DNA of 64,000 bases from CAVXJN01 sp963762165 (GCA_963762165.1 CAVXJN010000003.1:930001-994000), one strand, 5' to 3'; counted from the stretch's first letter, positions 8,368-17,724 are shown. Notes: generated by a model not told the origin, from the sequence alone. Program-made: numbers and translations.

Positions 8368-8936
8368 CTTGCGACTCGCCGCTGCCTTGGGACACGCTGC
8401 TGGCCTACCGGCTCGGCGAGCTTGACCCTGCCAGAGAGGCCCAGATCGAGGAACACTATCTGGGATGTGCGGTCTGCAGTCGCCGGTTGCAGGAACTGAC
8501 GGCACTGGCGAGCGATGTGCGTGCCATAGCCCGGGCGAGCGGCGTGAACGTCGTCGTGAGCGATCAATTCGTGCGCCGGCTGACGGAAAACGGTCTGCAG
8601 GTGCGCCAGTATTCGGTGCCATGGAATGGATCCGTAAACTGCACTGTCGCACCCGACGACGATTTCGTGGTGGCGCGTCTGGAGGCGCCCCTCGGCGAGG
8701 TGAAGCGCGTAGATATGCTCTACCTGGATCGCGCCGGCGAGCCCGTCACGCGGCACGAGGACGTTCCCTTCGTCGCGCACAGCGGAGCGGTGGTCATTTC
8801 TACGGATATCAGCGCCGTGCGCTCCCTGCCCGAGACGACCCTGCAGGTGCGCCTGCTTGCGGTCGACTCAGACGGCGAACATACGCTTGGCGAATACCGG
8901 TTCAACCATCGACCCTACAATCGCGAAGGCCCATGA
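8364..8936 (+). CDS. zinc-finger anti-sigma factor (cytoplasmic)
   Basis: Cognate anti-sigma factor, 190 aa, starting at the ATG that overlaps the sigma stop. It has the zinc anti-sigma motif H-x3-C-x2-C at H31, C35 and C38 (EEHYLGCAVCSRRL), then an all-beta C-terminal part. No transmembrane helix is seen, so it would be a soluble redox- or metal-responsive regulator of the ChrR/RsrA kind rather than a membrane-bound one; that inference rests on the motif and topology only. It would hold the sigma factor inactive until the zinc site is disturbed. Confidence 0.85.
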   Translation: MTCDSPLPWDTLLAYRLGELDPAREAQIEEHYLGCAVCSRRLQELTALASDVRAIARASGVNVVVSDQFVRRLTENGLQVRQYSVPWNGSVNCTVAPDDDFVVARLEAPLGEVKRVDMLYLDRAGEPVTRHEDVPFVAHSGAVVISTDISAVRSLPETTLQVRLLAVDSDGEHTLGEYRFNHRPYNREGP

Positions 8937-9760
8937 CGGGCGGCGGAACGAGTACGGCCCTCAGGCTGGCGCTCGAACCGCGGACGGCTGAAAAGCCGTA
9001 CAGATGCAAGCGGGGTTCGTACTTTTCCGTCGCATTAGTTATGAGGGATTCCCAGTCGCAGCGCGAGTCCGATAGAATCCGAGCGCTATCCCGCAGACCC
9101 GCGTGCGTCCCGGCCCCGATACGGTCCGGGAAAATTCGACGTCGAGTCCACAGAGCATCGTATCGTTGATGGATCGAACTCGGCGCGAAGGCCGACGCAT
9201 GGATTGAAGCAAGGTCGTGGCGCCGAGCAGTTTTGCGCACGGTCTGTGTACCTGCGCGCGCTAATTCACCTGAGAGTCGCTGTCCTACCGAAGCAGCGAA
9301 CGGCCGTGTTCAATAGCGATCCCGGCTCTGACTCAGCTAACCGGTACGCCGGACAGCAGGCTTGTGTCGCCGGCTGCTACCGACGGGATCGAGTGTGGTC
9401 CTGATCGCCAGCCAATAGATCTCATCGTATACCGCACGCAATTCCGGGTCAGCGGGAGGATCGTAGAAAGAAGCCGTACTTGGCATCGCGTTGCTATCGC
9501 GCAATGCCTTGCGGACAGTGCTCTCTAACGAATCATTTGAGTTCTGGGGCACGGCCAACTCCTGTTCGGCGGTTAGAGGATGGTCGGAATGGTCGCAACT
9601 GCGCAAACGCCTTCCGGCCGAGTGAAAGTATTGGCTCGAAGACGTCTCAGAGTTGTGAGCGGCTTCACGCTTTTCCCCGCGCCCAAATAGTGGGGCGTAG
9701 TCGGGCGACTACAGCTCTGGCAACAGTCAATATGCGGCGGAACAACTGAGCAGGCGAAAG
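8937..9760. other. long intergenic region, no secure gene
   Basis: A perfect small hairpin ACGGCT-gaaa-AGCCGT sits at 8984-8999 after the anti-sigma gene but lacks a T run. On the minus strand 9337-9606 is open for 89 codons (contains FYDPPADPELRAVYDEIYW) and could be a small gene, but has no clear ribosome site or known family. Nothing else is supported. Confidence 0.35.
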
Positions 9761-9794
9761 GTGCGTGCGGGTGGAAGGCTGGCTTTGGGCTCGG

Positions 9795-10300
9795 CCGCGG
9801 CGCCGATCATTTCTCCGTTCTTCGGGGATGTGGACACCCGCAATTCCGCAACGGGCCTAGTCCATTACAATCTCGGCGCGGATCAGTTGGTCGTGACCTG
9901 GGACAATGTCGGCTACTACAACAGCCACGGCGATAGCACGGATAGCTTCCAGCTCGTCCTTCGCAGCGACGGCTACAGCGTGCCCGCGGGCGAAGGAACC
10001 ATCGGCTTTTTCTATGAGATCATGGGTTGGGATGCCACCGACACCAATTCGGTTGCCGCAATGGGTTTCGGTGACGGAGCCGGCAGCGGCGAAGTGATCG
10101 CGGGTTCGACGCAGCCTGGCCTTAATAACGTGCTGGAAAATCAATATCTGTGGTTCGACCCCAATCTGGATGTCGTGCCGCCCACCAACGGTAACGGTGG
10201 CGGTACCGGTAGCAGTGTGCACGAACCGGGTTCCCTGGCGCTGCTGGCCGTCGGGCTACTCGGCGGCGGCTTGGCCTCGCGCAGGAAGCGCAAGATCTGA
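9795..10300 (+). pseudogene. 5'-truncated duplicate of the PEP-CTERM nidogen-like gene
   Basis: From GGCCGCGGCGCCG onward this repeats the 3' part of the gene at 4245-5114 almost base for base, through APIISPFFGDVDTR to the SRRKRKI tail and the following ACTATCGGGATTG. The signal peptide and first third are missing, no sigma-54 promoter precedes it, and the sorting motif VPEP has changed to VHEP. A GTG at 9761 opens the frame but has no good ribosome site. I read it as a dead copy made by segmental duplication. Confidence 0.85.
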
Positions 10301-10325
10301 CTATCGGGATTGAGCGTGATCGACA

Positions 10326-10352
10326 GGGTGGCCTCGAGGCCGCTCTTTTTTT
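10326..10352 (+). terminator. rho-independent terminator after the truncated PEP-CTERM copy
   Basis: GGGTGGCC, loop TCGA, GGCCGCTC and seven T. It is the counterpart of the terminator at 5139 but with several substitutions in the stem that keep pairing. Confidence 0.7.
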
Positions 10353-10825
10353 GCAGGGAGGTAAAAAAGGGGCGGGATTTATTTTGGAGGATAATGTTTC
10401 AGAAGTTTCATTGGAATAATGAATCCGACCGATTTCATCGATACCCTGGGATCTCCATCACATTCGTATAGCCGCGACGTGCTCCGTCCCACTGGGGAGG
10501 GAATGGATCAAAGGACAATTCGAATACGCGTTGGGTGAGCGCGGGGTGTGCGGCTCGAGGCAGGCTCCGGAATTGGGCCGTGCTGGATGGATGATTCTCA
10601 TCTGTCACCGACCCGTTTCTCTCGACCCAAGCCTGCTCGGTGCGGTCCGGCTCGACGTTAAGTTGCTTCGCGCCGCCGAACAGTGGCCGGCGTTCGGAAC
10701 CGCGCACACAGCCAAGCGCGCAACGCGCAAGGCACCGGCTAACCGCCGCAAGAGTTGAGTCGCGCAACGTCATGGCGTAGCCTGAACAGATACGAGCCAC
10801 GCTGAACCGCATCATTACCGTAGTC
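10353..10825. other. intergenic upstream of the sulfur cluster
   Basis: Apart from a short AT-rich start (10370-10430) nothing is recognisable. Plus- and minus-strand open frames here are GC shadows without ribosome sites. The promoter of the permease operon should lie here. Confidence 0.35.
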
Positions 10826-12019
10826 ATGAACACCTCCGTACGCGCGCTCGAACCCGACCGCCCCGTGGCACTGCTTTCGGTGCTCGGATTGCTTGCGTTG
10901 AGCTTGTTCCTGCAGCATGAGTTCGCCCTGCGCCAGGCGGTGCTGTTTCTGATCGGAATCGGCTTGGGCGTGACGCTGCTGCATGCGGCGTTCGGATTCA
11001 CCGGCGGTTGGCGCAATTTGATCCGCGAGCGCCAAGGCGCCGGTGTGCGCGCTCAATTGTTGTTGCTAGCCCTTACTTCACTGCTGTTCTTTCCGCTGCT
11101 GGGCGGCGTGCTGCCTGGATTGAAAGTGGCTGCGGCGCTGGGGCCGGTGGGAATCTCGGTCCTCGCGGGCGCGTTTCTATTCGGCGTCGGCATGCAGCTT
11201 GGTGGCGGCTGCGGCTCGGGCACGCTGTTCACGGTCGGCGGCGGCCACGTGCGCATGCTGATTACCTTGAGTTTCTTCATCGTCGGCGCCACTCTCGGCT
11301 CGGCCCACCTGCATTGGTGGACGGCGCTTCCCAGCCTCGGCGCGGTATCGCTGATCCGGTCCTTCGGCTGGCTGCCCGCCCTGGTGCTGCAGTTGTTGGT
11401 GTTGGCCGGACTCTATGCATGGGTGCGCCGGCTCGAACAACGCCGACACGGCGTCGTGCAACCCTTGCGTGGGCAGCCGCGGGGCGCGGCGCTGAGTGAG
11501 CGATTGGTTGCCGGCCCCTGGCCCCTATGGTGGGGCGTGATTGCGCTGGCGCTGCTGAATCTGGCGACCTTGCTGGTGGCGGGCCACCCTTGGACCATCA
11601 CCTTCGCCTTCGGTTTGTGGGGCGCCAAGCTTTGGGCGGCGGTCGGCGGCGATCCGTCGGCTTGGCCGTACTGGAACGCCGGCTATCCGGCCGAAGCCCT
11701 GGCGCACAGCGTGCTGGCCGACACCACCTCATTGATGAACTTCGGCATTATCCTCGGGGCCGTGCTCGCGTCGGCGCTGGCCGGGCGCTTTGCTCCGGAA
11801 GCGACCCTGCGCCGGCGCGACTGGTTGACGGCTGTGGCTGGCGGCCTGCTGCTCGGTTATGGCGCGCGCCTGGCGTTCGGCTGCAACATTGGCGCGCTAC
11901 TGGCAGGCATCGCCTCAGGCAGTGTGCACGGTTGGCTATGGCTGCTATCGGGCTTTGCCGGTGGCATTGTCGGCGTGCGTCTGCGCACCACGCTCGGAAT
12001 GGACCGGCCGGAGGGTTAG
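10826..12019 (+). CDS. YeeE/YedE (TsuA-type) thiosulfate/sulfur-compound permease
   Basis: Inner-membrane permease of the YeeE/YedE family, 397 aa with about ten hydrophobic helices in two repeats. The family signature of a Gly-rich Cys loop is present twice: GGGCGSGTLFTVGGGH (about residues 128-143) and FGCNIGALLAGIASGS (about 351-366). In the structurally studied TsuA such Cys residues relay thiosulfate through the pore. It heads a tight cluster with a Cys-heptad protein, a DUF6969-like protein and a periplasmic rhodanese, which supports a role in taking up thiosulfate or another sulfane compound. The direction and substrate are inferred from the family. Confidence 0.9.
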   Translation: MNTSVRALEPDRPVALLSVLGLLALSLFLQHEFALRQAVLFLIGIGLGVTLLHAAFGFTGGWRNLIRERQGAGVRAQLLLLALTSLLFFPLLGGVLPGLKVAAALGPVGISVLAGAFLFGVGMQLGGGCGSGTLFTVGGGHVRMLITLSFFIVGATLGSAHLHWWTALPSLGAVSLIRSFGWLPALVLQLLVLAGLYAWVRRLEQRRHGVVQPLRGQPRGAALSERLVAGPWPLWWGVIALALLNLATLLVAGHPWTITFAFGLWGAKLWAAVGGDPSAWPYWNAGYPAEALAHSVLADTTSLMNFGIILGAVLASALAGRFAPEATLRRRDWLTAVAGGLLLGYGARLAFGCNIGALLAGIASGSVHGWLWLLSGFAGGIVGVRLRTTLGMDRPEG

Positions 12020-12023
12020 CGGA

Positions 12024-12311
12024 GTGAAGCGTACCGGCAGTCGCTTGGTGATGGGCTCGGCCATCGGTTTGGCCGCCATCGCGGTGGCCATCGACCATAC
12101 CCGGCACGAGGTGCCGGAACCGGAGCCGGCCGCGGCCATCCCACAACAGTACATGGTCGAGCCGGGGCAAGTCCCCTGCGGCCTGGACGCTGCCCCGTGC
12201 GGGCTGAGCGCAAGCCCCTGCGGATTGGATGCTTCGCCCTGCGGACTCGGCACCAGCCCCTGTGCGCTGCAACCGGAGTCAAACTCGGACGTCTCGCCGT
12301 GCAGTCTGTGA
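12024..12311 (+). CDS. small exported or anchored protein with PCGL cysteine heptad repeat
   Basis: Not a family I recognise. GTG 12024 follows a GCGGA ribosome site and begins four bases after the permease stop. The 95-residue product has an N-terminal hydrophobic helix (about 9-23), a short Glu/Pro linker, then five heptads beginning Pro-Cys-[GA]-Leu with Cys at 52, 59, 66, 73 and 80, plus a final SPCSL with Cys 93. The Cys are thus exactly seven residues apart. Its stop overlaps the next start as GTGA. Placed between a sulfur permease and a rhodanese it may hold persulfides, thiols or a metal; this is inference. Confidence 0.75.
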   Translation: MKRTGSRLVMGSAIGLAAIAVAIDHTRHEVPEPEPAAAIPQQYMVEPGQVPCGLDAAPCGLSASPCGLDASPCGLGTSPCALQPESNSDVSPCSL

Positions 12312-12964
12312 CGACCCAAATACGGCAATACCCCGGAGCGTGCGATCACGCTCAAACGGTACTGCGGAGCCTGGAGTGCATGGGGCAGCGTCAGAGTAAT
12401 CCGGTGTTGGAGGTGCTGGCCGGCCAGCGGCCGGAAACCGAGCGCAAATATCCGCACGGGCATCTGTGCTTCGGCGGCAATCCATGGCGCGCGTATTACC
12501 ACTGCCACGACGCACCGGAACGGCCCGAAGGTGAACACGGCCACTTCCACATCTTCCGGCGCCAGCATCGCCCCGATGAGAACAAATACGACTGGCTACA
12601 CTTGGCAGGTCTGTCCATGGACGGCATGGGGCAGCCCCTGGCCTGGTTCACGGTCAATGCCTGGGTGACCGGCGATCCATTGCGGTCCGCCACGGTACCG
12701 AGCCCGGTACCGGCCCTTGAAGTAGACGCTGCCGGCAGCGACCTGGAGCGTTGGCTGCTGGCGATGGTCGGCCTGTATCGCGCAGAGATCGAAGCGTTGC
12801 TCGCGCAACGCGATCAACGACTCCGCGCCCTGGCCGGTACCCGAAATGCTGCAGAAATTATGCAGGACCGCGCCGTCTATGTGCTCAGTCGGATGCCCAT
12901 AGACCTGGTGGCGCGTCTGCAACGAGTACTGCTTGCCGAGCAAGCGCACGGCGCCGAAGATTAG
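12308..12964 (+). CDS. DUF6969-like conserved protein
   Basis: Soluble protein, 218 aa. I start it at GTG 12308, which overlaps the stop of the Cys-repeat gene (GTGA) and so suggests translational coupling. The core shows a His-rich pattern: KYPHGHLCFGG, AYYHCHDAPERPEGEHGHFHIF and WLHLAGLSMDGMGQPLAWFT. The clustered His/Cys/Glu could bind a metal. The C-terminal part is helical. No signal peptide is seen. It resembles proteins grouped as DUF6969, whose function is not known to me; the operon places it in sulfur compound handling. Confidence 0.7.
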   Translation: MTTQIRQYPGACDHAQTVLRSLECMGQRQSNPVLEVLAGQRPETERKYPHGHLCFGGNPWRAYYHCHDAPERPEGEHGHFHIFRRQHRPDENKYDWLHLAGLSMDGMGQPLAWFTVNAWVTGDPLRSATVPSPVPALEVDAAGSDLERWLLAMVGLYRAEIEALLAQRDQRLRALAGTRNAAEIMQDRAVYVLSRMPIDLVARLQRVLLAEQAHGAED

Positions 12965-12992
12965 TGAGCATGATCACAGAAGGAGCACACCG

Positions 12993-13967
12993 ATGAAAAA
13001 GGTAATCCGAACCTTGGCCGTGGCCGCTGTGTTTGCAGCCGCCAACGCCTTCGCCACTCAGTTACCGGGGCCGCTGGTGGAAACCGATTGGCTCGCCGCG
13101 CATCAGAACGAAGTCACGATCATCGCCCTGCGCGCCGACGTCAAGAATTACACCCAAGCGCCCCAGTTCACCAAGGACAAGAAAACCGGCAAGCCCGTTT
13201 TGCTGCGCGTCGGCGGCCACATTCCGGGCGCGACGCTGGTGAACTACAAGCAGGTCCGCAGCAAGCGCGTGATCGACGGCCACGAAGTGGACAAGATGAT
13301 TCCCGACAAGGCGCAGTTCGAAAAACTGCTGCAGGCCGCCGGAGTCGATCAAGACAGCGCAATCGTGATCGTCACCAAGGGACTCAACAACCTCGATATG
13401 ACCATGGCCACCCGACTGTACTGGCAACTCAAGTACTATGGCCACGACAACGTCGCGATCCTCAACGGCGGGCTTGCGCAATGGTTGCTCGATGGTCGCA
13501 AGATCGCCACTGCTGCGAGCGAAACCAAGGCGGGCAACTGGAAGGCCACGGCCGAGCGCACCGAACTGCTGGCCACCAGCGACGACGTGGCCAAGGCGAC
13601 GGAAGGCAAAACAATGCAATTGATGGACAACCGTCCCTTGGCGCAGTACCTGGGAACGTACAAAAAGTCCTACGTCTATGAGAAAGGCCACATTCCGGGC
13701 GCCAAATCGTTTCCCAACGAACTCCTAACCGAGCCGGGGGCGCCGGCGAAATTCCTGCCGGTGGATGAATTGCGCCAGCTTGCGGGCGAAATGGGCCTCA
13801 AGACCAACGACGGCGCCATCGCCTACTGCAATAGCGGGCATCTGGCATCGGGAGGCTGGTTCATTATGAGCGAACTGATGGGCAACAAGAACGTCAAGCT
13901 CTATGACGGCTCCATGCACGAATGGACGCTTGAGAAGCGCCCAGTCACGAAAATGAAGATGGAATAA
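12993..13967 (+). CDS. periplasmic tandem-rhodanese sulfurtransferase
   Basis: Thiosulfate sulfurtransferase-like protein, 324 aa from ATG 12993 (AGGAG 7-11 bases upstream). Residues 1-22 are a signal peptide (ANAFA), so it acts in the periplasm. Two rhodanese domains follow: the N-terminal one (about 28-175) has GGHIPGA and GGLAQWL but no active-site Cys (VTKGLNNLD in that loop); the C-terminal one (about 190-315) has KGHIPGA and the catalytic loop YCNSGHLAS with C279. It would move sulfane sulfur from thiosulfate to an acceptor, possibly the Cys-repeat protein or the permease route. It is the last gene of the cluster, followed by a long inverted repeat. Confidence 0.88.
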   Translation: MKKVIRTLAVAAVFAAANAFATQLPGPLVETDWLAAHQNEVTIIALRADVKNYTQAPQFTKDKKTGKPVLLRVGGHIPGATLVNYKQVRSKRVIDGHEVDKMIPDKAQFEKLLQAAGVDQDSAIVIVTKGLNNLDMTMATRLYWQLKYYGHDNVAILNGGLAQWLLDGRKIATAASETKAGNWKATAERTELLATSDDVAKATEGKTMQLMDNRPLAQYLGTYKKSYVYEKGHIPGAKSFPNELLTEPGAPAKFLPVDELRQLAGEMGLKTNDGAIAYCNSGHLASGGWFIMSELMGNKNVKLYDGSMHEWTLEKRPVTKMKME

Positions 13968-13975
13968 CCGAAAAC

Positions 13976-14030
13976 GCGGGACAGAGGAGCGAGCCCACGG
14001 CCTTCCTGGTTCGCAATCCCTCTGTCCCGC
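13976..14030 (+). terminator. long inverted repeat, probable terminator
   Basis: GCGGGACAGAGG (13976-13987) pairs perfectly with CCTCTGTCCCGC (14019-14030) across a 31-base loop. Only TT follows, so it is not a classical intrinsic terminator; it sits between convergent genes and may act as an mRNA 3' structure. Confidence 0.5.
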
Positions 14031-14105
14031 TTATTCGGCAATTACCCATCGAGTCTCAACCGCGACGGAACCTCAGTGCTTGATCCTGTGGCCGAGACAC
14101 GATTC

Positions 14106-16823
14106 TCAATTTTTGCCGCCCCCTTTTGCGCTCGATGGCCTCGTCAAGCGCAGGCGAATCTGCTTCTCGATTTCGAGAATCGCAAACAACGCCACGCCGA
14201 TTGCGACGATAAGCATTCCATCGGCCAAAGGCACCGCCTCGGTCGCGAACACAGCCTGTAGCGGCGCCGCGTAAGTGATGGCGAACTGCGCCGCGATGAC
14301 GACGAGAATCGCTAGCCACACCGCTAAGGTGCCCCGCACGGCCTTCCAAGTCAGGGAGGTTTGGTACATGTTGCGGATGAAGAACAGTTGGAAGATCTCC
14401 ATCACCACCAGCGTGTTCATAGCGGCGGTACGCGCCAGCTCCACTGAGTAACCACGCTCGACGGCGTAGGTGTACATGCCGACCACGCCGAACAGGAATA
14501 GCACCGCCACCAGCACGATATGCCACAGCAAGGTCGCATTCAGCAGCGGCTGGTCGCGGGGACGGGGCGGGCGCAGCATGGTGTAGCGTTCGGTAGGCTC
14601 GAAGGCGAGTGCAATGCCCAAGGTGACTGCGGTGATCATGTTCACCCAGAGGATTTGAACAGGAGTGATTGGCAGCGCCTTACCGAGCAGTAGAGCGAAG
14701 ATAATGGTAGAGGCCTCGCCAGCGTTGGTGGGCAGGGTCCAGCTGATCACCTTCTTGATATTGTCGTAGATCGTGCGGCCTTCGCGCACCGCGGCAACGA
14801 TGGAGGCAAAGTTGTCGTCGGCGAGCACCAGCTCGGACGCCTCTTTCGCTGCTTCGCTGCCTTTCTGCCCCATCGCGATGCCGGCGTCAGCGCGCTTTAG
14901 CGCCGGTGCGTCATTAACGCCATCGCCGGTCATGGCGACGGTCATGCCGTGTGCCTGCAGTGCCGTCACTAACCGCAACTTATGTTCAGGGCTAGTGCGC
15001 GCGAAGACGTCGGTCTGCAGAACGGCAGCGCCCAGCGCGGCATCGTCGAGCTGGTCGATGTCCCCCCCGGTAAGCACGTTCTCGGGCCGCTCAAGACCGA
15101 TTTGCCGGCCGATAGCAGCCGCCGTGGCGGCGTGGTCGCCGGTGATCATCTTTACGCGGATGCCGGCACTGCGGCATTCGGTAACCGCATCGATGGCATC
15201 GGCACGGGGCGGGTCGATCAGTCCCACCAGGCCGAGGAACACCGAGTCGTCTTCGACGTCGCTGCGTTCGAGCACCGTGTGCGCAGGCTCCGTTGCGCGC
15301 GCGGCAAACGCCAGGACCCGCTGTCCGTCGGCCGCGATGACCTGCGCCTGTGCGCGCCAGTAATTCTCGTCCAGCGGAGCGGTTGCGCCCGCTTCTCCGT
15401 GTTGCGCGCGGCACATGCCCAACAACACCTCCGGTGCGCCTTTGATGAACACGAATGCGTGGTTTTCATGATCGTGGTTCAGGGTTGCCATGAACTTGTG
15501 TTTGGCATCGAAGGGAATCACATCGGTACGTGTCCACTGCGCGCATGCGTTGCTGCTGTTGGCCACGGCCTTGGCGGCGAAGGCAAGCAATGCGCCTTCC
15601 ATGGGGTCGCCTTCGACGAGCCAGACACTCGCGTGCTCCCTGAGTTCGGCGTCGTTGCACAACGCTGCGGCCAAACCGATCTGGGCTAGTACAGGATGGG
15701 ATTGCGGCTCGACCAGCTCATCCGCATGTCGAATCGAACCGAACGGCTCGTAGCCGCTGCCCTCCACCGACAGTAATGCGCTAGCGGTGACCACCGAGGC
15801 GACAGTCATTTCATTGCGGGTCAATGTCCCAGTCTTGTCGGAACAGATCACGGACACCGAGCCCAGGGTCTCGATAGCCGGCAATCGCCGCACGATTGCG
15901 TTGCGCCGCGCCATTGCCTGGACCCCAACCGCAAGGGTGATGGTCAGCACGGCCGGCAGGCCCTCGGGGATTGCCGCGACCGATAAGCCCACTACGGCCA
16001 TCAACAGCTCGGTGAAATCCCGTTGCAGCACGAAATAGCCGAAGCCCAGGATCAAACCCGCGACCACCAGGATGAACAGCGTGAGCCACTTGGCGAACAC
16101 CGCCATTTGCTGCACCAGCGGCGTGGTCAGGGTTTGAACGTTGGACAGCAAGCCGCTGATGCGTCCGATTTCCGTGGCGGCGCCCGTTGCTACCACGACG
16201 CCGCGCCCTTGTCCGCTGGTGACAGTGGTGCCGCTGAAAGCGAGACAGGAACGGTCGCCGAGGGGTGCGTCTGCAGGTACCGGTTGGGTCTGCTTATCCA
16301 CGGGCACGGACTCGCCGGTAAGAAGCGCTTCCTGAATTTGGAGGCCGTGGCTTCGCAGCAAGCGCAGGTCGGCAGGAACCTTATCGCCGGCCTCCAATAA
16401 CACGATGTCGCCCGGCACCAGTTGTTCGCCGTCGACGGTGTGGCGTTGACCGTCGCGCAGCACCGCGGCCCGCGGGGCGAGCATGTGGCGGATGGCGTCC
16501 ATTGCCTTTTCCGCTTTCCCCTCCTGCAGAAAACCGATGATGGCGTTTACGATGACCACCGCGAGAATGACGAATGTGTCGATGAGATGTTCGAGCAACG
16601 CCGTGAGAATGGCGGCGCCCAATAGCACGTAAATCAGTACGTTGTGAAAGTGCAGGAGAAAACGCACGATGGCGCTGCGCTGCGGCGGTTCGGGCAGGCG
16701 ATTGAGTCCATAGGTGGCGCTTCTGGCTTCGGCTTCCGCGTTGCTTAGTCCCGCTGCCGACGTGCCCAATTCATTTAGCGCTTGCGCTTGTGGTCGATTG
16801 TGCCAGTTCTGCGGTGAATTCAT
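14106..16823 (-). CDS. P-type cation-transporting ATPase (P2 group, Ca2+ or Na+/K+-like)
   Basis: Inner-membrane cation pump of 905 aa. ATG 16823 is preceded by GGAAAGGAA; an upstream ATG adds 16 residues without a ribosome site. Motifs in order: an N-terminal cation-ATPase domain, TGES at 169-172, PEGLP in transmembrane helix 4 at 286-290, phosphorylation site DKTGT with D329, KGAPE in the nucleotide domain, and GDGVNDAP in the hinge, then a six-helix C-terminal membrane domain. PEGLP marks the P2 group rather than heavy-metal CPx ATPases, so calcium, manganese or sodium/potassium are the likely ions; the exact one cannot be read. It stands alone. Confidence 0.93.
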   Translation of the reverse strand: MNSPQNWHNRPQAQALNELGTSAAGLSNAEAEARSATYGLNRLPEPPQRSAIVRFLLHFHNVLIYVLLGAAILTALLEHLIDTFVILAVVIVNAIIGFLQEGKAEKAMDAIRHMLAPRAAVLRDGQRHTVDGEQLVPGDIVLLEAGDKVPADLRLLRSHGLQIQEALLTGESVPVDKQTQPVPADAPLGDRSCLAFSGTTVTSGQGRGVVVATGAATEIGRISGLLSNVQTLTTPLVQQMAVFAKWLTLFILVVAGLILGFGYFVLQRDFTELLMAVVGLSVAAIPEGLPAVLTITLAVGVQAMARRNAIVRRLPAIETLGSVSVICSDKTGTLTRNEMTVASVVTASALLSVEGSGYEPFGSIRHADELVEPQSHPVLAQIGLAAALCNDAELREHASVWLVEGDPMEGALLAFAAKAVANSSNACAQWTRTDVIPFDAKHKFMATLNHDHENHAFVFIKGAPEVLLGMCRAQHGEAGATAPLDENYWRAQAQVIAADGQRVLAFAARATEPAHTVLERSDVEDDSVFLGLVGLIDPPRADAIDAVTECRSAGIRVKMITGDHAATAAAIGRQIGLERPENVLTGGDIDQLDDAALGAAVLQTDVFARTSPEHKLRLVTALQAHGMTVAMTGDGVNDAPALKRADAGIAMGQKGSEAAKEASELVLADDNFASIVAAVREGRTIYDNIKKVISWTLPTNAGEASTIIFALLLGKALPITPVQILWVNMITAVTLGIALAFEPTERYTMLRPPRPRDQPLLNATLLWHIVLVAVLFLFGVVGMYTYAVERGYSVELARTAAMNTLVVMEIFQLFFIRNMYQTSLTWKAVRGTLAVWLAILVVIAAQFAITYAAPLQAVFATEAVPLADGMLIVAIGVALFAILEIEKQIRLRLTRPSSAKGGGKN

Positions 16824-17382
16824 TCGATAAGATTCCTTTCCAAAAGCATGAATCCGGTCTGACTCATCCAATCAGATACCAAGGAACTGCGGTAGTTCCT
16901 CGTCAGGAATAAAAGCGGCCAGATTGAACCTACCCGGTTCCAACGGATGAAGGCCGATAAAAAAACGGAGAGCTTAACGTTCGTACAGCTTAAGGCTTTG
17001 ATCCACCGTACAGCAACCCAGGGCTTGGGTCGGTATTGCGCGTTCCACGCTGGGGGTAGAGAGATTGAATCTTGCACAGAACGCAATGCTGGGAAGCGCC
17101 TGGGCCCAGGTCTTGCATTACAACTTTCATTGAACCGCTGTCGCCGTGAATGCTGTTTTAGGTGCGGGGGTCGGTGACAACCGAGGATCGGTTGCAACGA
17201 ATTTCCAGAGTACCGTTGGCTTGCAGCCTGCCGATGATTCCTTCATTCGAAACGTAACCACTATGTTAAGAAGACTCGGTATGTACTTTGCGCGCGGATG
17301 ACGAGAAACACGCGGCAAGCGAGTAACAAATTGCTCAAGGAAGTGGGCGCGCCAATCCCTAACGAGTTAGCGATTATTCGAA
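16824..17382. other. intergenic, no secure gene
   Basis: Both strands have short open frames without ribosome sites or similarity. Base composition falls toward 17.4 kb. Nothing else is supported. Confidence 0.3.
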
Positions 17383-17724
17383 TTGGTTCGTCAAAAAGAA
17401 ATCCATAGCGTGGGCTATGGCCGTCCTCCATCTCATTACCGCCTACCTTGCGAAGTTGAATCGATACTGTTCAGAATCCGCAAAGTTATTGATAATGCTT
17501 CTAGCGCAAACCGTGAAGCGATCAGCCGGATTTTAGCGATTCTTGCGTCGCAATTATCAGCTGCCCGCAAGGAAGAGCTTTCCAAAATCCCAATGCAACT
17601 ACAAGATCCACTCAAGTATGAATATCGTTTAATTTTGTTTGTTGAGAAAAACGGCGTGGGAAAGTCGAAGGATTTGCCATGCCGCTGCATTTGCCGGACG
17701 TGGGTATCGGTGATCTGGAATTAA
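17383..17724 (+). CDS. hypothetical protein (113 aa), doubtful
   Basis: Not recognised. The frame opens with TTG and contains a helical, lower-GC middle (VIDNASSANREAISRILAIL and LQDPLKYEYRLILFVEKNG). The ending KDLPCRCICRTW lies in a second overlapping frame and looks like read-through past a break. It may be the N-terminal part of a decayed gene. It adjoins the transposon and repeat remnants of 17.8-21 kb. Confidence 0.25.
   Translation: MVRQKEIHSVGYGRPPSHYRLPCEVESILFRIRKVIDNASSANREAISRILAILASQLSAARKEELSKIPMQLQDPLKYEYRLILFVEKNGVGKSKDLPCRCICRTWVSVIWN

Noticed and set aside
12171..12269. Regular 21-base repeats taken as a possible CRISPR or tandem repeat
   Set aside because: The period of 21 bases equals seven codons and encodes PCGL heptads in frame; there are no spacers.
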